Positions 16,599 through 25,574 of a stretch of 64,000 nucleotides of DNA are shown here, piece after piece. The stretch's first letter is position 1. Every line of letters starts with the position of its first letter. A program made the position numbers and the translations under genes. Where the stretch lies: assembly GCA_021496925.1 (NCBI GenBank), contig CP053915.1, forward strand, positions 4,057,501 to 4,121,500. Reading direction: 5' to 3'. The stretch comes from Acidovorax sp. YS12. GTDB taxonomy: Bacteria > Pseudomonadota > Gammaproteobacteria > Burkholderiales > Burkholderiaceae_C. The notes under the pieces are model-generated. The model searched no databases. It saw nothing but the letters and a program-made list of their open reading frames with translations, and had not been told where the DNA came from.

Positions 16599-17841
16599 GT
16601 TTGTCTGGAGGGCCGCCACGGCGGCAGGCAAAGTCGAGGAAGGGCGGCTGTCCGCGGTCAGCAGCGCTGCCGTGCAGCGGCAACTGCGTGAGCAGGGTTT
16701 GACGCCACTGCGCATCGACGATGCCGCCAGTGCCAATGTGCAGAGTGCCAAGGTGAAAGGGGGCGCCGGACTCCCGGCCCCATCCAGGGGGCGTCAGGCC
16801 AAAGGGCCGGTCAATGCCGCCGATGTGCATGCGCTGACGTCCGAACTGGCCATCATGCTGCGCGCTGGCTTGGCGCTCGACAATGCCTTGCGTGTGCTGA
16901 TCGACATGAGCCATAAACCCAGCGTGGCTGCCTTGGTGCAAGGCATCCTGGACGCCGTCAAGGGCGGTGTGCCCCTGAGCCGGGCGCTGACTGCGCACCG
17001 GGCGCTTTTTGGCGATTTCTACATCAACATGGTGCGTTCGGGCGAGGTCAGCGGCCAGATGTCGGCCGTGCTGGACCGCCTGGTCGAGCACATGGAGCGC
17101 CAGCGCGCACTGCGCGACAGCGTCATCTCCGCCACCATCTACCCGGCCATCCTGCTGGGTGTGGCCGTGCTTTCTCTGGTGGCCATGCTGGGCTTTGTCG
17201 TGCCGCAGTTCGAAAAACTGTTTACCGACATGGGCGACGCCCTGCCTTTGCCCACGCGCATCGTCATGGAGCTGGGGCACGGTTTCCGGCATTACGGCCT
17301 GTTCATCGGGATCGCGGTCGTGGCGGGTGCGTCTTTGCTGTTGCGCTGGCTGCGGTCGCCTGCGGGGCGGCAATGGTGGCAGGCGCGCCTGCTGCGCTTG
17401 CCGCTCATGGGGCCGTTGGCCCTGAAGTACCAGCTCACGCTGTTTTCGCGTTCGCTGGGCACCTTGCTGGGCAATGGCGTTCCCATGCTCACGGCGCTGC
17501 ACATTGCCACGGAAACCGTGGGCAACATGGTGCTGCAGCAGGCGCTTGCCAAAGTTGCGCCCATCGTGAAGGAGGGTGGCAAGATGGTGCAGGCGATTTC
17601 TGTTACAGGCATCTTTGAACCTTTGGCAGTCAACCTGATCCGAGTGGGTGAGGAGACGGGACGGGTGGGCCCCATGATGCTGGAGCTTTCCAATATCCTG
17701 AATCGCGAGGTGGAAACCGGAATCAAGCGGCTTCTGACCCTGGTCGAGCCCGTGCTGATTCTTGTGCTAGGCGTGCTCATCGCAACCATCATCGTTTCCA
17801 TCCTGCTTGGTATCCTGTCCATCAATGACCTCGCCGTATAA
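16591..17841 (+). CDS. gspF: Type II secretion inner-membrane platform protein GspF
   Basis: A 416-aa polytopic protein with two GspF domains and three membrane helices: one near residues 180-205 (ILLGVAVLSLVAMLGFVVPQ), one near 232-250, one at the C-terminus (ILVLGVLIATIIVSILLGIL). The signature VRSGEVSGQMSAVLDRLVEH and, in the second half, VNLIRVGEETGRVGPMML are typical. It is the platform on which GspE acts. The start overlaps the gspE stop by 8 bp, implying translational coupling. Confidence 0.95.
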   Translation: MPEFVWRAATAAGKVEEGRLSAVSSAAVQRQLREQGLTPLRIDDAASANVQSAKVKGGAGLPAPSRGRQAKGPVNAADVHALTSELAIMLRAGLALDNALRVLIDMSHKPSVAALVQGILDAVKGGVPLSRALTAHRALFGDFYINMVRSGEVSGQMSAVLDRLVEHMERQRALRDSVISATIYPAILLGVAVLSLVAMLGFVVPQFEKLFTDMGDALPLPTRIVMELGHGFRHYGLFIGIAVVAGASLLLRWLRSPAGRQWWQARLLRLPLMGPLALKYQLTLFSRSLGTLLGNGVPMLTALHIATETVGNMVLQQALAKVAPIVKEGGKMVQAISVTGIFEPLAVNLIRVGEETGRVGPMMLELSNILNREVETGIKRLLTLVEPVLILVLGVLIATIIVSILLGILSINDLAV

Positions 17842-17869
17842 TTTTCGTTTGCCTAAGAAAGCGCTTCTC

Positions 17870-18307
17870 ATGGCTGCTCGCTCCCTTTTTGCTTCGCGTG
17901 CTCGTCGGCACACGGCACGCGGCTTCACGCTGATCGAACTGCTCGTGGTCTTGGCCATTCTCACGATGCTGGCGGGCTTGGTAGGCCCGAAGGTTCTGGG
18001 GCAGCTGGGTGGCGCCAAGGCTAAAACAGCGGCTGTGCAAATCGCCGATATCGACAAATCCCTGGAGCTTTTCAAGCTCGACGTTGGCCGTTTCCCCACC
18101 ACCGAAGAGGGGCTGGATGCGCTGGTGAGAAAGCCTGGCTCCGCCAATGCGTGGAATGGCCCTTACCTCAAGGGCGGCGTGCCCACGGATCCCTGGGGCA
18201 ACCCTTATCGCTATGCCAACAATGGCGGAGCCATCGAGATTCTCTCTCTGGGGGCTGACGGTGCAGCCGGCGGCGAGGGGGAGAACGCCGACATCCGCAA
18301 CCGTTGA
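17870..18307 (+). CDS. gspG: Major pseudopilin GspG
   Basis: A 145-aa prepilin. A short basic leader ends at the G|F cleavage site in RGFTLIELLVVLAILTMLA, with the conserved Glu at +5 (FTLIE). The body holds LDVGRFPTTEEGLDALV and PWGNPYRYANNGG, the calcium-binding-loop region of GspG. It is the main subunit of the T2SS pseudopilus after PilD/GspO processing; no peptidase gene is in the window. The start at 17870 gives a normal 18-19-residue leader; an in-frame ATG at 17825 overlapping gspF would give a longer one. Confidence 0.93.
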   Translation: MAARSLFASRARRHTARGFTLIELLVVLAILTMLAGLVGPKVLGQLGGAKAKTAAVQIADIDKSLELFKLDVGRFPTTEEGLDALVRKPGSANAWNGPYLKGGVPTDPWGNPYRYANNGGAIEILSLGADGAAGGEGENADIRNR

Positions 18308-18335
18308 CCGCTCACAGGCGCTGGGGCGGCTTGCC

Positions 18336-18782
18336 ATGAGGCGCGAGAGCGGCTTCACGCTGGTTGAGTTGCTGGTGGTGTTTGCCATCATGGCGCTTGT
18401 GGTTGGCTTGGTGCCCATGGCGTTCGAGCGCATGCGCGACACGGCACAATACCGCAATACCTTGCGCAGCATGATGTCGGAAATGCGTGTGGCGCGCAGC
18501 CGGGCATTGGCTACCCGCAGTGAAACCCGTTTTGTTGTCGATTTGTCCCGGCGCAGCTACGGAATTGCCGGTGACCCAGAGCACGCCTTGCCTGATTCTT
18601 TGGCGATGCGCGCCACTGTGGCGGGCATTGAAGCGCAAGCCCAGGAGGCAGCCATCCGCTTCTTCCCGGATGGCGGTGCAACCGGGGGGAGCATCGAGAT
18701 CGTACGGCCCTCCGGCACTGGCGCACGCCTGCAGGTGGACTGGCTGTCCGGGCGCATTACCCAAGAGGCACTCTTGCCGTGA
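18336..18782 (+). CDS. gspH: Minor pseudopilin GspH
   Basis: A 148-aa prepilin with a very short leader: MRRESGFTLVELLVVFAIMA, cleavage at G|F and Glu at +5. The rest carries the GspH-like pattern RNTLRSMMSEMRVARSRALA and FFPDGGATGGSIEI. GspH joins the pseudopilus shaft near the tip. It starts 28 bp after gspG and its stop overlaps the GTG start of gspI. The body beyond the N-terminus is poorly conserved in the family, so assignment also relies on operon position. Confidence 0.9.
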   Translation: MRRESGFTLVELLVVFAIMALVVGLVPMAFERMRDTAQYRNTLRSMMSEMRVARSRALATRSETRFVVDLSRRSYGIAGDPEHALPDSLAMRATVAGIEAQAQEAAIRFFPDGGATGGSIEIVRPSGTGARLQVDWLSGRITQEALLP

Positions 18783-19195
18783 CGGCCTGCACCCAGGTTC
18801 GCCGGTGGCAGCGCGGACTTTCGCTTCTGGAGCTGCTTGTCGCGCTGGCCATCATGGCCATGGCATTGGGCATGCTCTACCGTGCCAGCGGCAGCAGCGC
18901 ACGCAGCGCGGGCGATTTGCAAAGCTACCAGCGGGCGGCAATGCTGGCGCAGTCCTTGCTTGCGGCGCGTGATGCCATACCTGAAACAGGCTGGAACGAG
19001 GCAGGGGACTCTGCAGGGTTTGCCTGGGCGGTACAAAGCAGCCCCTATGGGGCCGCCGACCCGAACCCGAACGTGCCCCGTCTGCACGAAATCGTGATCG
19101 AGGTTGCCTGGCAGGAAAGAGGCAGCAGCAAGTACATCGTGCTCCAGACACTGCGTCCGCAAAGGCTGCCCATGGCCGGCGGAGGGTTGCGGTGA
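18779..19195 (+). CDS. gspI: Minor pseudopilin GspI
   Basis: A 138-aa prepilin starting at GTG 18779 inside the gspH stop. The cleavage region is RGLSLLELLVALAIMAMALG: here the residue after the cleaved Gly is Leu rather than Phe, with Glu retained at +5. It sits in the order G-H-I-J-K, where GspI, J and K form the tip complex of the pseudopilus. A ~20-residue C-terminal strand region (HEIVIEVAWQERGSSKYIVL) fits the GspI fold. Confidence 0.9.
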   Translation: MTACTQVRRWQRGLSLLELLVALAIMAMALGMLYRASGSSARSAGDLQSYQRAAMLAQSLLAARDAIPETGWNEAGDSAGFAWAVQSSPYGAADPNPNVPRLHEIVIEVAWQERGSSKYIVLQTLRPQRLPMAGGGLR

Positions 19196-19878
19196 TGCGA
19201 GGGCGCTCCTGGGAATGGCGTGGCGCCATGTTTGGCTCCGCAGGCTTCACGCTGGTGGAGCTTCTGGTCGCCATGGCCTTGCTCTCCTTGCTGATGCTGG
19301 GCATGGCCTCGGCGCTGCGCTCCATGGCGCAGACGGAAGAGCGTGTGGATAGCCGCCTTGAACAGGCGGATGAATTCCGTGTGGCGACGGGGTTTCTCGA
19401 TACGGTTCTGGGGCGGGTCTCGGTACGTAAAACCACTGCCCTGCTCAAGGAGGGGGAGTCCCCTTATCTGTTTTCCGGCAGGCAGGACGAGATGGCGTGG
19501 CTCGGTATCATGCCGGCCCGGCATGGGGCTGGCGGGCGCACGTTCTTCCGGCTGAGGCTGGAGCCGGTGGAGGGTGGGGGGGCACTTGTCATCTCTTTCC
19601 TGCCCTGGGATGGCTCCTCGGCGTTTCCCGACTGGTCGAAAGCGCAATCGCGTGTATTGGTGCACGGTGCCACATCGCTGGCCTTGGCGTATGAAGATGC
19701 CCGCCGGCCTGTGCCTGAATGGGGCCCTCTGTGGACCAGCCCCGATGGTTTGCCCGAGCGCGTACGCATCGAACTGGGGACCCAGTCCGGAGCCTGGCCC
19801 ATGTGGATCGTACCCATGCGCTTTCTTCCTGCCAGCCAGGGCAGTCGCAGCCGTTTTTCCTCGGGGCCTGACGACTGA
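19195..19878 (+). CDS. gspJ: Minor pseudopilin GspJ
   Basis: A 227-aa prepilin. The leader precedes SAGFTLVELLVAMALLSLLM, with G|F cleavage and Glu at +5. GspJ is the larger tip-complex pseudopilin, forming a ternary complex with GspI and GspK. The ATG shares its A with the gspI TGA; the adjacent GTG at 19192 would add one residue. Stop and next start also overlap by a base, consistent with a single translationally coupled operon. Confidence 0.9.
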   Translation: MRGRSWEWRGAMFGSAGFTLVELLVAMALLSLLMLGMASALRSMAQTEERVDSRLEQADEFRVATGFLDTVLGRVSVRKTTALLKEGESPYLFSGRQDEMAWLGIMPARHGAGGRTFFRLRLEPVEGGGALVISFLPWDGSSAFPDWSKAQSRVLVHGATSLALAYEDARRPVPEWGPLWTSPDGLPERVRIELGTQSGAWPMWIVPMRFLPASQGSRSRFSSGPDD

Positions 19879-20735
19879 TGGAGCGGGGCAATGAAATGAC
19901 GCATCGCGTCCGGGGGATTGCACTGATCGCCGTGTTGTGGATTGTTGCGGCCATGGCCATTGCAGTCACTGGCATGACGCATGCCGTGCGCAACGAGATC
20001 CGTACGGCTGCGGCCGCACGCAGCAGCATCGAGTCGCAGGCTTTGGGCGAAGCCGCTATCGCCCTGGCCGTGCAAAAAATGCTGGCCCAGCGGCCCTTCA
20101 AGCCATGGGCCCGGATGGATGTCGAGTACCGCGGGCAGACCATGGCCGTGGAAGCGGCGTCATTGAATGGCTGGATCGACATCAATACGGCGCCGGATGC
20201 CTTGCTGGCGAGCCTGTACGCCGTTGCAGGCGGTCTGCCAGCCCAGGCTGCAAGTGCGCTGGCTGCGGCAACGGCGGAAGCCCGCCGGCAGAAAGACGCA
20301 ACGGGGCGAGAGCAGCGTTTCGAGGCGCCGCAGGATTTGATGCGTGTGCCGGGGGTCGATTACGACCTCTATGCTAGACTTTCGCCGCTTTTGACCGCAG
20401 GAGCGGGGGGGAGTGCTGGACGGGTGAACGCCCTCGCTGCGCCGTTGCCGGTGCTCGCTGTACTGGCGGAGGGCAACATTGCACAGGCGCAAGCCGTGAG
20501 CCAGCGCCGCAGCCAGGGTGAGCAGACGCTGGATACCAGCTCGCTGCGGGGCGAATGGTTGGACAACAACCTGGGCACACGTTATCGGCTTCAGGTCGAG
20601 ATTCCCCTGGGTGATGGCACGCAGGCCATCGTTTCGCGTGATATTGACGTGCGCCCTGATCCCCGTGCGGGGCTGCCGTGGCGTTTTTTCGGGTCTGATT
20701 ATTCGATCCGGGCCAAGCCCGCCCAGGGGGCCTGA
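19878..20735 (+). CDS. gspK: Minor pseudopilin GspK
   Basis: A 285-aa protein. The N-terminal segment RVRGIALIAVLWIVAAMAIA is a prepilin-like helix that lacks the +5 Glu, the known peculiarity of GspK, the subunit at the very tip. The body has the helical domain typical of GspK: ASLNGWIDINTAPDALLASL, then FEAPQDLMRVPGVDYDLYAR, containing helix-hairpin-helix-like turns. It follows gspJ with one overlapping base and precedes gspL by 6 bp. Confidence 0.92.
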   Translation: MERGNEMTHRVRGIALIAVLWIVAAMAIAVTGMTHAVRNEIRTAAAARSSIESQALGEAAIALAVQKMLAQRPFKPWARMDVEYRGQTMAVEAASLNGWIDINTAPDALLASLYAVAGGLPAQAASALAAATAEARRQKDATGREQRFEAPQDLMRVPGVDYDLYARLSPLLTAGAGGSAGRVNALAAPLPVLAVLAEGNIAQAQAVSQRRSQGEQTLDTSSLRGEWLDNNLGTRYRLQVEIPLGDGTQAIVSRDIDVRPDPRAGLPWRFFGSDYSIRAKPAQGA

Positions 20736-20741
20736 ATTTCC

Positions 20742-21947
20742 ATGCCGATAACGACAAATTCTCTACAGCTTTTTGGCCTCGATCTGGGGCAGGTCTGGCA
20801 GGAGCTTCGGCAAGCCTGGCGTGGCATGCAGAAATCACCACCCCTGGCGTGGCTGACGCCCGATTTCCCGGTACGTGTGCTGCGAGCCGATGGTACGCAG
20901 GCATTCTGGTGCGGCGATGAGCAGGTTGCCAGCGTGTCGAAGCAGCCACGTTTCGAAGCCATCGAGGTGCCCGACAGTCTGCTGCTGCGCAAAACCATGC
21001 TTCTGCCGGCCATGCCTGAAGCAGAAGCGGCGCATGCGGTGGAACTGGAAGCGCGCAGTGGCAGCCCTTTTGCCGCCATGGATCTGGTGTGGGGATACAA
21101 GGCAGCTGCCTCTGCGAAAGTGGGGCAGGGCGTGCCGTGCAAGGTAGAGGTTCTGCTGGCATCGCGCAGCCAGGTGGCGGAATACGCCGAAACGCAACGG
21201 CAGCTCCTGGCACACGCGGCACAGCCTTGTGAAGTCTGGGCCTTTACCGCACAGGATGAGCGGCCTGTCGTACTCCAAGGTTGGGGAGAGGACCAGCGCG
21301 TGCGTGCCGGGCAGCGGCGGCGGCACATGGCCTACGGCCTGCTGGCAGTCATGCTGGCGATGCTGGCGGCCATGGCCATCACACCCACAGCGCAACTGAG
21401 GCTGCGTGCCATCGAGGCAACCCATGCCCATGAAGCCATGCAGCGCAAAACCGCAGACATCGTCGGGAAGCGCGAGGCGTACCTGCATGCGGTGGAGCGG
21501 ATCGATGCCGTGCGCGGTTTGCTGGCTGAACGCACCGAGCCCATGCGGTTGCTTGAGATCTTGACGGAAGCCTTGCCCGATGGCACCTATCTCCAAAGCC
21601 TGCGTGTGCAAGGGCTGAAGGCCACTGTCCAGGGGCTGACGCCTGACGCTGCTGCACTCATGCAGTCGCTGGGAAAAGTGCGGGGATTCAAAGAAGTCAA
21701 AGCGCCTTCGGCGGCGGTACGGAACCCTGGCGCCACCGCGGACAGTTTCATCATTGAGCTGCAACTCGATCCTGCGCTGCTGTCGCAGTTCCCCGCTCCG
21801 CCAGCGGTAGCGCCAGCACCGCAGGTGCAGCCTGAAGCTGCTCCCCCAGCGCAGCAACCTGCCCCCCCGGCGAGTGCCGCTGCTGCCGCGCAGCCGCAAA
21901 CACCAGCCAGTGCGCCGCGCAAAAGCCGGTTCACATCGGGCGAATGA
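20742..21947 (+). CDS. gspL: Type II secretion protein GspL (PilM/PilN-like fusion)
   Basis: A 401-aa bitopic protein: a cytoplasmic actin-like domain (1-~190, binds GspE), one membrane helix at ~195-213 (YGLLAVMLAMLAAMAITPT), then a periplasmic PilN-like domain with ERTEPMRLLEILTEALPDGT and SLRVQGLKATVQGLTPDA. It ends in a Pro/Ala-rich tail of ~50 residues, longer than usual. GspL couples the ATPase to the GspF/GspM platform. Its TGA overlaps a possible ATG of the next gene. Confidence 0.88.
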   Translation: MPITTNSLQLFGLDLGQVWQELRQAWRGMQKSPPLAWLTPDFPVRVLRADGTQAFWCGDEQVASVSKQPRFEAIEVPDSLLLRKTMLLPAMPEAEAAHAVELEARSGSPFAAMDLVWGYKAAASAKVGQGVPCKVEVLLASRSQVAEYAETQRQLLAHAAQPCEVWAFTAQDERPVVLQGWGEDQRVRAGQRRRHMAYGLLAVMLAMLAAMAITPTAQLRLRAIEATHAHEAMQRKTADIVGKREAYLHAVERIDAVRGLLAERTEPMRLLEILTEALPDGTYLQSLRVQGLKATVQGLTPDAAALMQSLGKVRGFKEVKAPSAAVRNPGATADSFIIELQLDPALLSQFPAPPAVAPAPQVQPEAAPPAQQPAPPASAAAAAQPQTPASAPRKSRFTSGE

Positions 21948-21955
21948 GGCACACC

Positions 21956-22507
21956 ATGAAGCGATATGTCCCTATTGAAGTCGTGGTGCTGCTCCTTGTC
22001 GCCATCGTTGTTTTGTTCCCCTTGGGGGGGCTTGGCATCTACGTGTACCAAAAGCACCAATGGGCGCAAAACCGTCTGACCGATTTCGAGCCGCGGTATG
22101 CCCGGCTTGCCGGTCTCGATACCAACCGCGAAGCCCTGGAGCAAGCCCTGGGCAAAGTGCATGCCATCGAAGGCTGGTATCTGTATCCCGCCGAGCAGGA
22201 TGGCACCCAGACCGGCAACGATGCGCAGCAGCGCATCCGCAGCATCCTGAGCAGTGCCGGCATGACGGTCGTCAGCAGCCAGGTCTTGCCCGCCAAGGAT
22301 GAAAAAGGCATAGAGCGCATACCCTTGGCGGTACGCGCGGAGGGCGACATCGTCTCCTTGCAAGGCGCATTGGCCGGGCTGGCCGAGCAGAAGCCTGCCT
22401 TGCTTGTCGATGACATGCTTGTCCATGCCCAGGGCCCAGGAAACAAAGGCCCACAGCGCTTGGCCGCGCAGTTCAGCCTCTCGGTGTTGCGGAGGGTGCA
22501 GCCATGA
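21956..22507 (+). CDS. gspM: Type II secretion protein GspM (PilO-like)
   Basis: A 183-aa inner-membrane protein: one N-terminal helix (VVVLLLVAIVVLFPLGGLGI), then a periplasmic coiled segment and ferredoxin-like domain resembling the PilO/GspM family (LEQALGKVHAIEGWYLYP, IRSILSSAGMTVVSSQVLP). GspM pairs with GspL in the assembly platform. GAGG at 21946-21949, six bases ahead, supports the ATG at 21956 over the one at 21944. It overlaps the next gene by ATGA. Confidence 0.85.
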   Translation: MKRYVPIEVVVLLLVAIVVLFPLGGLGIYVYQKHQWAQNRLTDFEPRYARLAGLDTNREALEQALGKVHAIEGWYLYPAEQDGTQTGNDAQQRIRSILSSAGMTVVSSQVLPAKDEKGIERIPLAVRAEGDIVSLQGALAGLAEQKPALLVDDMLVHAQGPGNKGPQRLAAQFSLSVLRRVQP

Positions 22508-23157
22508 AGCGCCATCTGCTGTCCATTCTTGCATTCGCCTGTCTGGGCTTGGCCGTGTTGCTGGCTGGGCTATGGATCAATCGCCAGGGCGAATTGCGCA
22601 ACACGCACTGGCAGGCGCCTGCTCCGCTGGCTACCAATTACCTGGAAATGCTGCCCCTGCTGCCCGAGCCTGCCAGAGTGCCAACCAGCCGTTTCATGGC
22701 GCTGTTGGAGCGCCCGCTATTCTCGGAAACCCGCCGTCCGCCGCCGCCGCCGCCGCCGCCCGCGCCACCGGTGCCGGTTGACGTGTTGAGCAATGCCCAG
22801 CTTTCCGCCATTTATGCGGGGGAGCAACTGACAGGGGTCATCATCAATGTGAACGGCAAGAATCGCCGTGTCCGGCTGAACGAGTCGATCGATGGATGGG
22901 TACTGCGTTCGGTGCAAGGGCGGGTCGCCACGTTTGATTACGGTGGTCAGCAACGCCAATTGCAGCTGATGCGCGCCAAGGTGGGTACGAGTGCGGGGGG
23001 GAAACCATTGAATGCCGCACCTGCCCCAGCCGAAGCCATGGCGCCGGCACCTGCGGCTGTTCCATTGGTGCCGGAAGCAGCTGTGTCGCCACCACCCGTG
23101 GCACCACAAGAGGCCGCATCTTCCACGCCCGCTCGCCGTCCCCGTTTCGGTCCTTGA
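22504..23157 (+). CDS. gspN: GspN/GspC-like inner-membrane connector (XpsN type)
   Basis: A 217-aa protein with an N-terminal membrane helix (LSILAFACLGLAVLLAGLW), a linker containing RPLFSETRRP followed by a run of eight prolines, then a small beta domain (SAIYAGEQLTGVIINVNGK, VRLNESIDGWVLRSVQG) like the homology region of GspC/PulP. It ends in an Ala/Pro tail. In Xanthomonas XpsN occupies this position just before xpsD and takes the GspC role of linking platform to secretin. No separate gspC exists in this operon. The proline run is encoded by a CCG microsatellite. Confidence 0.8.
   Translation: MKRHLLSILAFACLGLAVLLAGLWINRQGELRNTHWQAPAPLATNYLEMLPLLPEPARVPTSRFMALLERPLFSETRRPPPPPPPPAPPVPVDVLSNAQLSAIYAGEQLTGVIINVNGKNRRVRLNESIDGWVLRSVQGRVATFDYGGQQRQLQLMRAKVGTSAGGKPLNAAPAPAEAMAPAPAAVPLVPEAAVSPPPVAPQEAASSTPARRPRFGP
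22732..22762 (+). repeat. CCG trinucleotide run in gspN
   Basis: About eight uninterrupted CCG units encode a polyproline linker. The period is 3, so slippage would change linker length without breaking the frame. Confidence 0.8.
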
Positions 23158-23195
23158 TCCGAGTGGTTCGCCTGGTAATTTCTTTTGGTTTTTTT

Positions 23196-25556
23196 ATGAC
23201 ATCCAGCAAGCACGTTTTTTCTCTGGCCGTATTCGCAGCCTGCCAGCTTGCCGTGGCACAGACACCCGCACCTGTACCTGCGCCCGCGCCCGCGAAAGCT
23301 CCGGCATCGCAGAGCCAAGGGGCCGAGGATGCAGGCAAATCGGTGGACTCCGCAGGTTTCGAGCCGCGTTATATCCGTGGCGATGACCGCGTCATCGCGC
23401 CTTCCAAGGCGGTCAGCGCTCTGTCTGGCCCCCCTATCAGTCTGAACTTCGAGGAGGCGCCGGTCGCCGAAGTGGTGCGAACCATTCTGGGTGATCTGCT
23501 GCGTGTGGACTACGTGCTTTACCAGCCCATCAATGGCACGGTGACATTGTCCACGCGCGCACCAGTGAGTCCGGACCAGGCGGTTTACCTGCTGGAGGGG
23601 GCGTTGTTTGCCAATGGGCTGGCACTCACCCGTGACGCGCGCGGAAGCTACCACGTGGGCCGCCCCGAGGCATTGAAGGGCGTCACCGGCGGGGTGCGCC
23701 AGGCGAGCGGGACTTCGCTGCCCCCAGGCTCTGGCGCCATCGTGGTGCCGCTCCAATACATTGGGGCTGCCGAAATGGCCGCCATACTGCGCCCCATGCT
23801 GCCTGCGGACAGCCTTGTGCGCGTGGACAACGTGCGCAATCTGCTGATCCTTGCCGGATCGCGCGCGCAAGCCGAGGGCTGGCTTGATCTTGTCAACACG
23901 TTCGACGTCAATTTGCTCAAGGGCATGTCGGTGGGGGTGTTCCCCCTGAAGCATGTCTCTGTGCAGGAAGTCGAAGCGGCACTGCAATTGATGGCCGGAG
24001 GCGCTGTTTCTCCAGCAGGGGGAAGCACGGCGGCCAGGGCATCCGCTGCGCCTGGCACAACTGCAGTGGGATCCGCGAGTGGCAGTGCGGCCGCAGCAGC
24101 GCGAACGACAGCAGCCATGGGCGAGGGCAATCCTTTGTTTGGCGCATTGCGTGTCATGCCTATTGAACGCCTCAACAGCATTCTGGTGGTAACGCCAAGG
24201 GCTGCATATCTTGACGAGGTACGGCGCTGGATTGAGCGCTTTGACCGTCCCAGCGACAACAGCGGCGAGCCGCAGTTGAATATCTACCGTGTCCAGAACG
24301 GCAATGCCAGACACCTGGCCAGCGTGCTGCAGGGGATTTTCGGCGGCGCATCTTCCGGGGCGGTTTCGGGAACCACCGGTGTTGCGCCCGGCTTGGCAAC
24401 GGCCAGTGGGACAACGGGCGGGTTTGGCACAGGGGGGCTGGGCAGCCAGACTAATAACCGTCTCGGGGGTCTCCAATCTGGTGGCCAAGGCGGACTGGGC
24501 GGGGGCGGACTCATGGGAGGGCTCAATCGAAACGTGCAAAACCCGACTGCGCAACAGCCCGTTAGTGCCACGATCGGCAATATCCGGGTCATGTCGGATG
24601 ACCTGAACAACACGGTGCTGGTCTGGGGCACTCGCTCTGAATTTGCCAAGATCGAGGCGACCTTGAAGCGCCTTGATTTGCCGCCCACGCAGGTTCTCAT
24701 TGAGGCCAGCATCATCGAAGTAACGCTGACAGACGATTTGCGGTATGGCCTGCAATGGGCTTTCAATGACAGCCGTACTACGACTGGATATACAGGGGCT
24801 GGTCAGTTGAGTAGCTCTACGGATTCGAAAAGCCAGTTCGCCATCCCCACGAGTGGTTTCTCTTACACATTGCGCAACGGCGCAGGTGCCGTGCGTGCTG
24901 TCTTGAGCGCCTTGTCTTCCAAGACGAATGTCAAGGTGGTCGCCAGCCCTTCGTTGATGGTGCTGGACAACCATCAGGCGGCCATTGCGGTCGGTAGCCA
25001 GGTTCCGGTGCAGACGGCAACGATCACGTCCCTCAATCAAGAGAATCCCTACAACAACTCCACCTCCACCTACCAGTGGAAGGACACGGGGGTCAATCTG
25101 GTCGTTACACCCTCTGTGAACTCGGGCAATCTCGTCAGCATGCAGATTGACCAGTCCGTGACGGATGTCGGCGCAGCCGATGACGTGACGAAACAGCGCG
25201 CGTTCCTGCAACGCCAGCTCTCCAGCAAAGTGGCAGTCCGCTCGGGTGAATCCATCGTCATGGGCGGGTTGATACAGGAACGCAGCAGTACTGGAAAATC
25301 GGGAATTCCCATTCTGCATACCCTGCCGGTGGTGGGCGCGCTGTTTGGCAGTACGACCAACGATGGAGGGCGGACGGAATTGCTGGTCGTCATCACTCCC
25401 CGAGTGGTTCGTTCCGATATCGATGTGCGCGAAGTCAGCGAGGATCTGCGCGAACGGATGAAAGGGCTAGTCCCCGCCATGACCAATATGGATACCCTGA
25501 AAACGGCGCCAGCCCCTGCTCCCGCTCTGGCGCCCACAATTCCTTCTTCTCCTTGA
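23196..25556 (+). CDS. gspD: Type II secretion outer-membrane secretin GspD
   Basis: A 786-aa secretin. After a signal peptide (SLAVFAACQLAVA) and a Pro/Ala linker come the N0 domain (LNFEEAPVAEVVRTILGDLL), N1-N3 ring domains with low-complexity Gly/Ser insertions (near residues 385-440), and the secretin core with VLIEASIIEVTLTDDLRYGL and, near the end, VRSGESIVMGGLIQ and GIPILHTLPVVGALFG. It forms the outer-membrane exit channel. The ATG at 23196 is preferred; an upstream TTG at 23154 directly overlaps the gspN stop. The operon has D last, as in xps. Confidence 0.95.
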   Translation: MTSSKHVFSLAVFAACQLAVAQTPAPVPAPAPAKAPASQSQGAEDAGKSVDSAGFEPRYIRGDDRVIAPSKAVSALSGPPISLNFEEAPVAEVVRTILGDLLRVDYVLYQPINGTVTLSTRAPVSPDQAVYLLEGALFANGLALTRDARGSYHVGRPEALKGVTGGVRQASGTSLPPGSGAIVVPLQYIGAAEMAAILRPMLPADSLVRVDNVRNLLILAGSRAQAEGWLDLVNTFDVNLLKGMSVGVFPLKHVSVQEVEAALQLMAGGAVSPAGGSTAARASAAPGTTAVGSASGSAAAAARTTAAMGEGNPLFGALRVMPIERLNSILVVTPRAAYLDEVRRWIERFDRPSDNSGEPQLNIYRVQNGNARHLASVLQGIFGGASSGAVSGTTGVAPGLATASGTTGGFGTGGLGSQTNNRLGGLQSGGQGGLGGGGLMGGLNRNVQNPTAQQPVSATIGNIRVMSDDLNNTVLVWGTRSEFAKIEATLKRLDLPPTQVLIEASIIEVTLTDDLRYGLQWAFNDSRTTTGYTGAGQLSSSTDSKSQFAIPTSGFSYTLRNGAGAVRAVLSALSSKTNVKVVASPSLMVLDNHQAAIAVGSQVPVQTATITSLNQENPYNNSTSTYQWKDTGVNLVVTPSVNSGNLVSMQIDQSVTDVGAADDVTKQRAFLQRQLSSKVAVRSGESIVMGGLIQERSSTGKSGIPILHTLPVVGALFGSTTNDGGRTELLVVITPRVVRSDIDVREVSEDLRERMKGLVPAMTNMDTLKTAPAPAPALAPTIPSSP

Positions 25557-25574
25557 TACCTTAGTGAGATTGCT

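Noticed and set aside
19878..19960. gspK as a degenerate pseudopilin because the +5 Glu is missing
   Set aside because: Absence of this Glu is normal for GspK, which sits at the pseudopilus tip.
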